From Formicarius rufipectus (lineage: Eukaryota; Chordata; Aves; Passeriformes; Formicariidae): 64,000 bases of DNA. A program made the position numbers and the translations under genes. Positions 1 through 10,335 of this stretch are shown here, in pieces. Every line of letters starts with the position of its first letter. Positions within the stretch are counted from its first letter, which is position 1. The notes under the pieces were generated by a model. That model was not told the origin of the DNA. It made no database searches and saw nothing but the letters and a program-made list of their open reading frames with translations. The DNA lies in assembly GCA_013399695.1 (NCBI GenBank), contig VXAU01002306.1, positions 493,116 through 557,115 of the forward strand, written 5' to 3'.

Positions 1-536
1 TGTCCACTAGACCCTGGTACTGAGTGCCACATCCAGTCTTTCCAAGGACAGTGACTCCACCACCTCCCTGGGCAGCCTATTCCAATGTCTAGTAACACTG
101 TGAAGAAATTCTTCCTGATATCCAACCTAAACCTCCACTGGCACAGCTTAAGGTCAGTTCCTCTCATCCTGTTGCTGGTTGCCTGGGAGAAGGGGCTGAA
201 CCCCCCTGGCTACACCCTCCTTTCAGGGAGTGGTAAAGTGGCAAGGTCAGCCCCGAGCTTCGTCTTCTCTAGGCTAAACCATCTCAGCTACCTCACTTGT
301 TCCTCAAAATAATTGTTACACAGACCCTTCACCAGCTTCTTTGCCTTTCTCCGGACTCATTCCAGCACCTCCTTCCTCATTTGAGGGCACAGGACTGAAC
401 ACAGCACTCAAGGCGTGGCCTCACCAGTGCGGAGTACAAGGGAAGAATCACCCCCTAGTCCTGGCTGGCCACACTCTTGCTGATCCAGGCCGGGATGCCA
501 TTGGCCTTGCTGTCCACCTGGGCACACACTGGCTCA
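1..536 (-). repeat. CR1 LINE fragment, antisense, cut by window edge
   Basis: Read on the minus strand this is the 3' half of a chicken repeat 1 (CR1) retrotransposon. On the plus strand it shows hallmark antisense phrases such as CACCTCCCTGGGCAGCC (around 60-76), GTGAAGAAATTCTTCCT, CTCACCAGTGCGGAGTAC (around 421) and ACCTGGGCACACACTGG (around 517). Similarity stops at about 536, just before unique GC-rich DNA. The element's 3' end lies to the left, outside the window. Reading frames here are damaged and are not host genes. The family was recognised from memory; the subfamily is not assigned. Confidence 0.9.
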
Positions 537-1480
537 CCTTCACCCTCTGTCGGCCTTTCCTACCGAGCCCCGTTCCAGCCGCTCTGACCCCGGCCTGCAG
601 CGCTACAGGGCGATGTTGTGGCCAAAGCGTGGGACCCGCCGCTTGGCTTGACTGAACTTTTATGGAACCACAGGCCTCGGCCCCTCCGCAGAGCCTACCT
701 GCCCTCCCTCCCTCNNNNNNNNNNNNNNNNNNNNNNNNNNNNNNNNNNNNNNNNNNNNNNNNNNNNNNNNNNNNNNNNNNNNNNNNNNNNNNNNNNNNNN
801 NNNNNNNNNNNNNNNNNNNNNNNNNNNNNNNNNNNNNNNNNNNNNNNNNNNNNNNNNNNNNNNNNNNNNNNNNNNNNNNNNNNNNNNNNNNNNNNNNNNN
901 NNNNNNNNNNNNNNNNNNNNNNNNNNNNNNNNNNNNNNNNNNNNNNNNNNNNNNNNNNNNNNNNNNNNNNNNNNNNNNNNNNNNNNNNNNNNNNNNNNNN
1001 NNNNNNNNNNNNNNNNNNNNNNNNNNNNNNNNNNNNNNNNNNNNNNNNNNNNNNNNNNNNNNNNNNNNNNNNNNNNNNNNNNNNNNNNNNNNNNNNNNNN
1101 NNNNNNNNNNNNNNNNNNNNNNNNNNNNNNNNNNNNNNNNNNNNNNNNNNNNNNNNNNNNNNNNNNNNNNNNNNNNNNNNNNNNNNNNNNNNNNNNNNNN
1201 NNNNNNNNNNNNNNNNNNNNNNNNNNNNNNNNNNNNNNNNNNNNNNNNNNNNNNNNNNNNNNNNNNNNNNNNNNNNNNNNNNNNNNNNNNNNNNNNNNNN
1301 NNNNNNNNNNNNNNNGCCCCGGCCCTGCCTGCCCGCCTGAGGGGCGCGGCCGAGCCGTGAGGAGGGGCCCTGCGGTGTGAACGCCCTGCTCCCCCCGCCC
1401 CTGTGCCCCGGGAAGGGGCTGTTCCTGTCAAGAGCGGTTGTACCCTGAGGGTGCAGAGCCCTGGGGTGCACTGGGAAGAG
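537..1480. promoter_or_regulatory. ETAA1: GC/CpG-rich island, probable ETAA1 promoter and first exon, mostly unsequenced
   Basis: The sequence on both sides of the N run is rich in G, C and CpG (for example ACCCGCCGC near 637 and GGGCGCGGCCGAGCCG near 1342), in contrast with the AT-rich DNA after 2.1 kb. It lies upstream of the first ETAA1 exon that can be seen, where a CpG-island promoter and a short GC-rich first exon are expected. No TATA box is visible. The promoter role is inferred from position and composition. The transcription start cannot be placed. Confidence 0.55.
715..1315. other. assembly gap (601 N)
   Basis: A continuous run of N, flanked by a CCCTCCCTC pyrimidine stretch on the left and GCCCCGGCCCTGCC on the right. 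GC-rich first exons are often missing from bird assemblies. Frames that cross the gap are artefacts. Whether 601 is a measured or nominal gap size cannot be told. Confidence 0.99.
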
Positions 1481-1584
1481 CGCTGCCAGCAGGCTGAGGG
1501 AGGGGATGCTGCCCCTCCGCCCGGCCCTGGTGAAGCCTTATGGGGAGTGCAGTGCCCGGTTCTGGGCTCCCCAGGAAGAGAGAG

Positions 1585-2025
1585 GCACGCAGCTCCTGGA
1601 GCAGGTGCAGCGGAGGGGCACCGAGGTGATCGAGGGTCTAGAGCATCTCTCCCATGAGGAATTGCTGGGGAAGTTGGGCCTTTTCAGTCTTGAGACCTAA
1701 TTAAAGTGTATAAATATCTAAAGTGGGAGTATCAAGAGGATGGTCCAAGCTCTGCTCTGTCGTCACAAGTAATAGGACAGGAGGGAATGGGCAGATACTG
1801 ATGCACAGGAAGTTCCACCTGAATACGTGGAAGAACTTCATTATGCAGTGACCAAACATTGGAACAGGTTGTCCACAGAGGGTGTGAAGTCTCTCTCATT
1901 GTAAATATCCCAGAGCCAACTGGGCACAATCCTGTGCAATGTACTCTGGGATGACCCTGCTTGAGCAGGAAGGTTGGACCAGTTGCCCCATTGTGGTCCC
2001 TTCCAGTCTGACCCATTCTGTGATT
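1585..2025 (+). repeat. CR1 LINE 3' fragment, sense, in presumed ETAA1 intron 1
   Basis: The plus strand carries the typical CR1 end in order: GTGATCGAGGGTCTAGAGC near 1625, TATAAATATCT near 1710, CAGGAAGTTCCACCTGAA near 1806, TGGAACAGGTTG near 1860, CAATCCTGTGCAATGTACT near 1928, TGACCCTGCTTGAGCAGG near 1952, and the terminal GTCCCTTCCAG ... CATTCTGTGATTC ending about 2025. It is a 5'-truncated, diverged copy with small internal losses and no usable reading frame. It lies between the presumed exon 1 and exon 2 of ETAA1. Confidence 0.93.
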
Positions 2026-2756
2026 CCCGTGGCAGGCACTGAGAAGTAACCAAGATTGTTGAGCCACTGGAGGAGAGGATAAAACCTGACCAACCTGGGC
2101 ACTTCAGTGCAAAGCAACTCCTAATACGCTTCTTGCGTAGTCATCACATCTTTGAAATTATTCCTGTAGGGTTTCACATTTGCAGCATCATTTCTGAAGG
2201 GCAGGGGTGACCAGCTGAGCTTCACATAGTGTGTTCAGTTTGCTTACTGATCAGAGGCAGGTGGAAGCAGATTTTGAATGGCTATATTCCTGCTTTTAAC
2301 AGTCCTAGCTGGAATGGCCCGGTGGAGGAACACAAAAGTAGGTTATGACCCAGTCCAGTTTTGAGGCCCTTTAAAGTTGTAGCTAAGATCAGAGTCTGGG
2401 TGGCAGACATAAAGCAAGCAAGAATACAGAGTATTTTCTCATTTAGGTGTACATAGGTGGTTTTTTCTCTTAATGTAAGATGGAGTCAATACTCCTTCAA
2501 GTAGGACGATTGGCAGTTCCCATCAGGTGCTGAATGTGTAGCTGTCAGGATAATGTAACTGGAAAAGAGTCCTACTCTGCATCAAATGTCTAGCTGTGAA
2601 CAGTATTCCTGTTGTAACTAATGCTTATGAGTGTGAACTTCATTTCTATTCCTGAATTTCCTAAAGCATCTTCTTCCTTGACTTCTTGTATGTTCTAAGT
2701 GATTTTGGCCTTTTATTTGTTGTTTTTTATTAAGTATCCTCTTTCTGTTTACACAG
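2026..2756 (+). other. ETAA1: ETAA1 intron 1, visible 3' part
   Basis: About 730 bases of unique AT-rich sequence between the CR1 end and the first visible ETAA1 exon. It ends in a good acceptor, a pyrimidine stretch followed by TTTACACAG. The donor of this intron is not seen and probably lies in or beside the N gap. No other gene is supported here. Confidence 0.7.
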
Positions 2757-2894
2757 ATCCATGTTTACATAAAACTCCAAAGAGATCATTGAGTAGAAAA
2801 TCCCGAATTCCTACTTTCAGCTCTCCAGTTAATGACACCGATACACAGCAAGAAATCTTTTGGGATTCTCATTCACCAATTGCACACAGACCAG
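2757..2894 (+). CDS. ETAA1: ETAA1 coding exon 2 (138 nt)
   Basis: The acceptor TTTACACAG precedes 2757 and the donor ACCAG|GTAATA follows 2894. The exon enters with two bases of a split codon, so exon 1 must end with one extra base, and it leaves with one base of a split Gly codon. It encodes the conserved TPKR motif and an acidic EIFWDSHSP segment that aligns with the human protein. The open frame upstream of 2757 is intronic. Calling it exon 2 assumes a single missing first exon, as in the six-exon human gene. Confidence 0.93.
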
Positions 2895-5800
2895 GTAATA
2901 TCAAAATCCAGGTTTCAGGAGACCTGTATGAGGCATGCAGTGGGAGTGTACTAAAAGTTATCAAAGATTTCTTGGAAGAAGGGCCCTTTCTCTTGCAATG
3001 GTTGTTTGATTTTATTTTTACTAAAACCCCATACATTCTTCAGTATAGTGCTGAATCAAGCTCTGATTTTGACACATCTGTCTGAATTATTTGAGATGGA
3101 CTGCTCTTCATAAATTGGTTTGCAATTTTTGAGAAGTCTGTGTGTTTATTTTCATAGGCAGTGGAAGAACCAAACAGTCCACCAGTGGATGCGCAGTAGA
3201 AATTTCGGAAATTGTTAATCGTATTGCTCCTCAGGTAACTGCTGCTTTCAACACCAACGCTCTGCATATGCAGTAATCAAACTAAACAGTGCTTCCTTCA
3301 GCCTCAGTTTTAGTTACAGTAGTTTCATGGTAAGAGTTGGGTGTGTAGAAAATAAGGAACGTGTTCATAAAAACTGGACTGAATTAAAATTTTAAGTGTA
3401 ACATTGACTGGTTGTTCTATGAGTCACAAGTGCTGTGTAAAAAAGGATGCATTGAGAAAGTGGACTTGCAGCAACTCCATTTTAGGAAGGTTTACTCTCA
3501 GAATACAAGTTACTGCCCCTGGTTTTAGGAATAATGTTGTGTTTATTTATCTTTAGTCACTCATCTGTTCAGCGGTAAGCATTTCTTCACATACTGGATT
3601 TGCTTGCTAGTTATTTTTAAGCATTTTGAATGGTCTTGATTGACTGCTGAAGTACAAGAACAAGACTGGAAAGAGAGAGATTCTCTAAAATAATATAAAC
3701 ATAGTAAGTGCTTCAATACTCTAAATAATCTGCCTTTTTACCCTAAGATCTCTGCCCTTTCCCTCTTGCCATGAACCTAATGTCCACAGCCTAGAAAGTG
3801 AAAATAAAAGTGTTTGCTTATTGATGCTTGTTAAGTACAAGAAGAGAAGATGTAATTCCTAAAACAGATGTGTACTATTTAGCTTGCAAAACTTGCCTGC
3901 TTATTTGACAGGTCTATTTAAAATTTATTCACTCTTTGGCATATTTGTACATATTGATACTTAAAAAATGGAAAATCCTTGGTAAGGGATGCCACTGCCT
4001 TCTTTGTAAATGGTTACAGCCCTGCTATAAATGTAAATAATACTATGGTTTGCAACTTTCTGCTGCTCATGTTCATTTTTTCTAAAACAAAAATAAATTT
4101 AAAAAAAATTACGAAGAATAGAAAACCTACCCCAAACCATCCTAGTAGTTATTAAAGTTCAAATTTCTTTTTCTGCCTTACAAGCGGTGATTTCCCATAT
4201 GTTATTGCTCTGCCTCTAGACAGTTTACCACTGCACTGTTGTATCTCTTGGACTTCAGAATACAAATTCAAGCGTGAACTTTGAAGTTCTAAAACAACTT
4301 CCCTTAGTTTCTAAACTTCAGTTACTTCAGTTTAAATGGACTTTGTATAAATGAATTGTAATGGAAGAAGTCAGAATTTTTTCTTCTGGAAGCATACAGA
4401 ATGTGATTTCTTTGAAGTTCTCTAATCTGTTAATGATGCTTTAAGGGGATAAAGTCAGTGCCTCTCAGCCAGCTCCTTAGTAGTACACTGAGGTAAAGCA
4501 GATCACAGCTTGTGTGAATATTGCGATTTACATGTAAACCTGATGTAAATAGAGTATTAGATTGAACACCAAGGTAAAATCTCAATTGACGTTCCTGTTT
4601 TAAATCAATATAATTAAGGTGATACATCAGTAGATAGTAGTGCAGTAATCTCATTTCACTTGTATTGTTTTAGCTCCTGTTTGAGGCTTTCAGCAGGTTT
4701 CATCAAGTTTACCTGGGCAGCTGTAACTCATGTGAGGTGTGTAGTCCAATCTTTACCTGACATCAAATTTCTAAGCATTATAAATTTAACCATTCAGGAT
4801 GAAAAATCAGGCTGTAGTGAAGGCTCCCTTTTAGGAACATGGATTGGTGAGGATGCTATTCCCTGTACACCTGGAGTCGTAAAAGTACGACCAAGGACAA
4901 AGTTAAGTTGTTCAAGGTAAGCTACAGGTTTTCTTGCCCATCTTAGCTGGGCTTTCATGGAAAAAGATTTGTGGTCTTTTATGTATATAGTGGACCATGT
5001 AATTGTGCATTAGCATATAGAATGCTTTTAACTTTGGGCTTGTTATCTCTTCTTAATGAGGTATTTCTATCAAAATGATTGCATGTTGACTGTGCTTTGT
5101 GGGATTCAGTCACTCTGTAGTTAAGCTGGAGAATGAACAGCTCACATGGTTGAGCTTGGCTAAACTTTCTCAGTAGCTCTGACTTTCTTTTCTGTTTTTT
5201 TCTTTTCTGTTTCTTATTTTATTTTTTTCACCAGAGATCTTAAAATCAAAATTCCTGAAGAAGAACTTATGAAATTGGCTAAGGAATTTGATAAAAATCT
5301 AGTAGAGCTGGATGCTGTTCAGGAACAGGAGAAGCTTGGTCTCAACTTCACCCGGAACACCTCAGAGCCTTTAAATAACTTGAAAGATGAAGTAAATATG
5401 AGGAACCAGAAATCACTCTTCGGTGAAGGTTCTGAAACAGATATTGCTCTGTCCCTGAAACCAGTTGAACAGAGCACCGGCATTCCTGCTGCAGAGCCGT
5501 GTCGATCCAGCAGTCAAAAGTCTGTAGACCTGGAGGCTGAAATAGCCCTTCATGCTCTTTTTGACTGTTCTACCCAGAAGTGTAGTGGACAGTTGAGCCA
5601 AGGACTGTCAGGTACTTCTTTAAATAACAGTTTTAATAAAAATAAAAGCACCTTGGAGGAGGAGCACCTTCCTGAGGAAATGGAAGACATGCAACATGGT
5701 AATTCGGGGGCACATCAAAAAGATCCTCTGCGTGCAGTGGGAAGCGCAAACCAGATTGTACCAAAACCTGATACAACCAAAAAAAATCCTCCTCCTTTGA

Positions 5801-8800
5801 AGAACCAATTGGTAGCCTCCACTAAGCTTGCTGGAGTAGTTAATGATGACTTTGATGACTGGGATACAGAATTTTTGGCAGATGACTCTTTTGTGATGCA
5901 AATAACCCAAAATCCTGAATTGATAAGTACTGAAGAACCACCACCAATTCCTGCAAATCCATCTGTGCATGATTTCAGTGATGCTAGCAGAACAAAGCAA
6001 AGTAGTGTCAAATCTAACAGTTTGCAGTATTCACCGTTAAAATATTCTAGTAAAAACATGCAGAATATTGTAAAATCTTTGTCTTTACAAAAGCAGTGTG
6101 AGACAGAAAACTCAAAGGCAGAGACCACAGCCTTGCATTGCAAATGTGATGTTAAGCCAGATAAAATAAATTCTCTTTGGAAAAGTGCCCAAGACAGTGA
6201 TTTGAACTGTATTCCTGTTCCAAAGCAATCTGAAGCAAAGAATGGAAATGAAATTTCTCAGCCTAAAAGTGACTCTCTTCCTCTTTTTCCTTCAAGATCT
6301 AATCCTCAAAGACAACAGACAGAAAAACTTGGGAATAGCACTCACACTATTTCCTGTCAATCATCCAGTGTTTCTACCAATATGAAACTTAATGATCTAA
6401 CTAAAGGGGTTGAAATACCAAAGAAATGTCCTGTGTCATGGGATGAATGGAATGAACCTAAATTCTCTGATCAGATATTAGGTATGTTTTGTGGATCCGA
6501 TAATCTTTGGGACGCAAACTTTGAGGATGATGCATTGTTATATCAGGTATGTGATGATATAGAGAAGCAGACTCAGAGCCAAGATATCAAACAAGGAAAT
6601 GAAAGGACTAAAACTCTACAAGGAGCCAATATTAATTCCAAATCAAATGCTGATAGCAGCTTCCCAGCATCTAAACAAGGACTACCAGATCGCCTGTTGG
6701 CACAAAAAACAAGTGCAAAACAGGAGGCTCCCTCACTAAATGATTCCTGCAGAAATTCATCAAAGGGTATATGTGGGCTGGATAGAACAAGTCATGCAGT
6801 GAACTCTAAGAACATCTCAAATCCTCGAACTGTGATCTCAGGTCCTTCTAGAGAGAGCAAATACACACTGACTAAAAAGTGTCATCAAGATGCTTCTGAA
6901 GGTACTACAAAGACTTTTTCGGGGAAATGGTACAGGTCAAATTCTGTGCCAGCAGGAGAGACTGTGTCTGAACTAAATCCTGTTGGTGCAGTAAACAGTT
7001 TTAGTAGCAAAACACTGGACAGCCCAGATGTCTCCTATAACACTGGAAAGATGCCAAGTAGCACTTCTGGTAACAAAACATCACTTGTACCTTCAAAGTT
7101 TAAGTTCCGAAAGATTAACAGTTCTCAGAGTGGTCTTCTTGTAGGATGTGAAAATCCAGGGGATCAATCTGGCACTGGAATTACTCTGCAGGGTGTGGAA
7201 GGGAGCAAGAATCAGGTGAATGTGACTTTGCACAGCAAGCTGGACAGTAAGAAACCACCTTTCAAGAGGCACCTTTCAGAGTCTTTTGCACAGCCTACAT
7301 CAGGTATTTGTTGTGTCACTGTGAGAGTGTTACTGCTTGTTTTCTTGTCAGAATGTCAGATTTGTACTGTATTGCAACTTAGACTAGGCTTCAATATTCA
7401 TCCATTCAGTGTAGGTGTTAGTAGATGGTCTAACAAGAATTTCGAGGTCATTTTCTCCAAAATAAAATTGTCCTGGCACGTATCTTCAATTCCCACCCGT
7501 TTTCATTCCACTTCTCTGAATGCTTCACACCGTCCCTCCATAGACACTCAGATTCACTAGGATCAAGTACAGGCTGATGCAGTAGTCAGCATACCCTGTC
7601 CTTAAATTGTGACTTAAAAATATTGTTATTTTGATACATAGCAAAGCCCCAGTCAGTGGTGGGGCAGGGAAAGAGGGCACTGGTGATATGGAATGCCAGT
7701 TTCTCTGTATTATTGTACACCTGAAATTTGGAACCTCGAATCACTTGATGCTTTTCAAACCTCCGGCTGTATTTGCTCTGTGCCTGAAATTGCTGGTGAA
7801 ATATTCCTGCATTACCAGCCTAAACACTAACGTTCCCTTTCATCCAGAGGGGAGGTTGGTCACTTCTCCATCATCAAGCAACAATCAGTAGTAGTTCGTG
7901 CACTGGGCCTACTTACTGAGAAATGTAGAACAAGCCAAGTGCCATTCAGTCTTGTTTTCACATGGCTTGACAAAGTTTTAATCAATATTAATTTTGATAA
8001 AACATGCCTTTAAGAATGTCCTCTATTAACACTCATTTTCAGTCAGCGCTGTTAACAAAAACAACAAAACAATTCCTGCAAGCTATCAGCCAGTTTTATC
8101 AAAGAATCAGTATTTTATTTGTCCTTTTTCATCAGCAAAGAAGGAGATAAGTAGAAAGTAGTGGTTTTGTGTGTTAAGGGGTAAGGGAAGGGAGAGATAA
8201 CCAGTTATTCTGTGGAATGTTCTAGAGAATAAAGGAATGAAAAAGAATAGCAGATTTTTGCTACGGATAAACAACAACTGTCCTCATCCTAAATTTTGAG
8301 TGAAAGGACCTTGCTGTAACAAAAAGATGGATGTTACATGATTCTTTCAAAAACTCATACTTAATTTTTCATGGACACCTTTTTTGTAGAAAGCAAAGAG
8401 ACCCTTTTATTTACCATTTTGATTCCTTATTAAAAATACATTAATTGGAAGTGGGTGTATAAAAATGGTGAAATTATTGATATGGGCATGGAATGTTCCT
8501 GTTGGCTCCAGTGAGGTCAGGATTTTACAGCATGGGAATTTATAGTTCTGTAACACAACATATAAAATACTATGCTTAGCTATCATGTTCTTGTCTCCTT
8601 TGCCAATTTTTATTGCTACTTTTGACCTTTTTTCAACCTTTGTTGTTTTATTTGTGTGACACCTGTACTGTATCTGACCCCTGTGTCTCTACCATCTCCA
8701 TGCCCATATCTCCTCCTAACTCACTAAATTGTAGAGCCCTTTTCACTCTGATAGCCTTAATTTTCTTAACCCATCACCATCTCCAATGCTGACTCCTGAT

Positions 8801-9203
8801 GTCATAAGGTTCACTTGAAGGGCAGCCAAGTAAAATTTCCTTGAAGCAAATGTCTGCATCCCAGTGTTTTCATTGGGAGGTAGTAATCAGTAGCACTACA
8901 AAGGTCATGCCTTTTATCCCCTTCCTGCCTTAGGGACAGGATAGATGAGCCATTTTTACGTGGGTGCCTGGTATGTCACAACAGTATGCTCCTGCCATAG
9001 ATCTTCCGACAGTGGAAGCAGAGAAGTTGAAATACATATTGAACAAACCTGAAGGCTCCTAATTCATGTTTTTTTTCTTATTTACAGTGTCTGTGGTGGA
9101 ACAAAAAAACAGAAAATGCTCTCAAGAAGAAATTGAAAGGAAAAAACAAGAAGCTCTTGCACGAAGAAAATTCAGAACACAGGCATTCACTAAAGATGCT
9201 TGA
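2757..9203 (+). CDS. ETAA1: ETAA1, ATR-kinase activator; five visible coding exons, N-terminus missing
   Basis: ETAA1 (Ewing tumour-associated antigen 1) binds RPA on single-stranded DNA at stalled forks and directly activates ATR-ATRIP, in parallel with TOPBP1. Joined exons 2757-2894, 3158-3234, 4798-4916, 5235-7303 and 9088-9203 give 839 residues; the first codon takes one base from an unseen exon. Residues below are numbered from that point. Seen: TPKR (7-10); FWD acidic motif (35-37); NRIAPQ (67-72); TWIGEDAIPCTP (86-97), with the tryptophan of the ATR-activating region; a charged helix (120-145); CSGQLSQ (228-234); FDDW (319-322); WDEWNEP (514-520) and DALLYQVCDDIE (544-555), matching the RPA70-binding region; and NRKCSQEEIERKKQEALAR (809-827), the RPA32-binding helix, near the C-terminus. 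Human ETAA1 is about 926 residues, so only a short N-terminus is missing. The family call is from remembered similarity along the whole length. Introns 2 to 5 are about 263, 1563, 318 and 1784 bp. Confidence 0.96.
3158..3234 (+). CDS. ETAA1: ETAA1 coding exon 3 (77 nt)
   Basis: The acceptor TTTCATAG ends at 3157 and the donor CTCAG|GTAACT follows 3234. With the G carried over from exon 2 it reads 26 residues ending in EISEIVNRIAPQ, nearly identical to the corresponding human segment. It leaves in phase 0. This short exon belongs to the ATR-activating region and is too short to be found by simple open-frame searches. Confidence 0.94.
3235..4797 (+). other. ETAA1: ETAA1 intron 3
   Basis: AT-rich, 1563 bases, starting GTAACT and ending CATTCAG. 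No other gene, repeat or RNA is recognised inside it. Confidence 0.9.
4798..4916 (+). CDS. ETAA1: ETAA1 coding exon 4 (119 nt), ATR-activation motif
   Basis: The acceptor AACCATTCAG ends at 4797 and the donor TTCAAG|GTAAGC follows 4916. It encodes TWIGEDAIPCTPGVV. The tryptophan in this motif aligns with the one whose mutation abolishes ATR activation by human ETAA1 (W107 in the published numbering, from memory). The exon enters in phase 0 and leaves with two bases of an Arg codon. The frame is open for some distance upstream, but the similarity starts exactly at the acceptor. Confidence 0.95.
5235..7303 (+). CDS. ETAA1: ETAA1 large coding exon 5 (2069 nt)
   Basis: A very long pyrimidine tract (about 5183-5232) leads to the acceptor TTTCACCAG, and the exon opens by completing the split Arg codon. 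The ATG at 5269 is internal (Met124 of the visible protein), not the start. It encodes about 690 residues, mostly disordered and Ser/Asn/Lys-rich. It carries the helix EEELMKLAKEFDKN, CSGQLSQ, an acidic FDDW motif (about 6223-6234) and the WDEWNEP to CDDIE block (6439-6564) matching the RPA70-binding part of human ETAA1. The donor TCAG|GTATTT follows 7303. The frame stays open to 7560, but those last 85 codons are intronic. Confidence 0.96.
7304..9087 (+). other. ETAA1: ETAA1 intron 5
   Basis: 1784 bases, starting GTATTT and ending TTTACAG. The exon 5 frame continues for 85 codons to a TAG at 7558-7560, so transcripts that keep this intron would give a protein lacking the RPA32-binding helix. 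A second open frame at 7631-7891 resembles nothing known and is treated as chance. No recognisable mobile element is seen. Confidence 0.85.
9088..9203 (+). CDS. ETAA1: ETAA1 terminal coding exon 6 (116 nt), RPA32-binding helix
   Basis: The acceptor TTCTTATTTACAG ends at 9087. Completing the split codon gives Val, then 37 residues ending KDA and a TGA at 9201-9203. The segment RKCSQEEIERKKQEALAR closely matches the human C-terminus and the type of basic helix that TIPIN, SMARCAL1 and UNG2 use to bind the winged-helix domain of RPA32. This exon is needed for efficient recruitment to RPA-coated DNA. Confidence 0.95.
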
Positions 9204-9652
9204 ATTTGGAGTTCATTTTGTCTGGGGAGTAAGTTTTTGGGAAGGAATACTGTAACGCTGGAAGACACTTTATAAACTCCATTCACAGCTATTGATGGCA
9301 AACCTTCTGTTTCTCAATTTAAAAAAATCTGAACCTGAACCATGCCTAATACTCTAGTGGTATTTAATCTTAATTAAAAACTATCAGTTATTAATGTGTG
9401 GTCCCCAACTACCTTCAACAAGGTGAAGATTATGTTGAGTTCACTGTTGCATGTTGAAGTTATATAGTCTGAAAATCATGAGAGCATGAAAGCGTTGGTA
9501 TACACTCCTAATGAAGGTGTCAAAACCAGACTGCATGTTTTGTCAGTATTACTGCAAGTATTCTGATCTGTAAGAAGTCTCTTAAGTACATACAGACTAC
9601 GAAATACTAATGTTTGCTCTCATGTAGAAGAAAGGTTTTAAATTTTGGTTTA

Positions 9653-9658
9653 AATAAA
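9653..9658 (+). terminator. ETAA1: proximal poly(A) signal
   Basis: Canonical AATAAA about 450 bases after the ETAA1 stop codon. Cleavage would be expected 10-30 bases downstream, where no strong GT-rich element is obvious, so its use is uncertain. Confidence 0.5.
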
Positions 9659-10329
9659 GTACAATCTAGGAAACATCCAACATCAGAAAACTAATGGAAA
9701 TGAGCAGGCTTTGGAAAGCTCAGTTTTTCTCTGTTACCTGAGGTAATAATTGTACACAGAGAAGGAAGAAATTAATATAAAAGTCTCATAAGGTGAAAAA
9801 GCATCCTGCAAACAACATGTTGTGTTTTTTTTAAAATTCCATTCACAAAGAGTTGGAAATACCATGACTAAATCAGACCACCTTCTTCTAAACGTGCATC
9901 ACCAAGTAATTAAAAAAGGTAGCCTATGTCATTTAACCAAACCAGGAGCAATATATAACATACCAGGTGAAATCTCAACAACTGTGCATCATTTAGCCTT
10001 ATGGGCTGTACATATATTCAGACTAAAGGCTGTTAAAACATAAAAATGCAATGTCATGTCAGCTTAACAGGGACTGATGGAATTCTTGATGTGATAGATG
10101 GCTGTAGAGCTCAAACTGCAAAAACTGCCTCTGGGCAAGCTGCAAGATATTTTTCAACTGAGAAATGCTTATATGTAAACATGTGACACTATGAAAAGTG
10201 ACTGTAATTTTTCTTTGTAAGTAAATAACTTTGAAATGTACCAAAGGTTTGAGGAAGCTTTTGGTTTCTGTAGTATGTACCATTTTTGTAACTCGTAAAA
10301 ATGTAAGTATTGTATATTTGTAAGTCATC

Positions 10330-10335
10330 ATTAAA
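10330..10335 (+). terminator. ETAA1: distal poly(A) signal
   Basis: The common variant ATTAAA, preceded by several TGTA motifs of the type bound by cleavage factor I and followed by a T-rich tract. The combination looks like a genuine long 3' UTR end. Confidence 0.55.

Noticed and set aside
85..655. Short plus-strand frames near the left edge
   Set aside because: They lie mostly within the antisense CR1 fragment (1-536) and the adjoining GC-rich flank, and are not genes.
1357..1362. GTGAGG as the donor of ETAA1 exon 1
   Set aside because: The required phase puts an in-frame TGA at 1338-1340, and no ATG follows it before the donor.
448..1471. Long open frames on both strands across the N run
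   Set aside because: Most of their length is unknown bases, so the openness is an artefact. The flanking residues are CR1 or GC-rich non-coding sequence.
5269..7560. Single 763-codon gene starting at ATG 5269
   Set aside because: The similarity to ETAA1 starts upstream in earlier exons and crosses splice junctions. The ATG is internal and the last 85 codons lie past a good splice donor.
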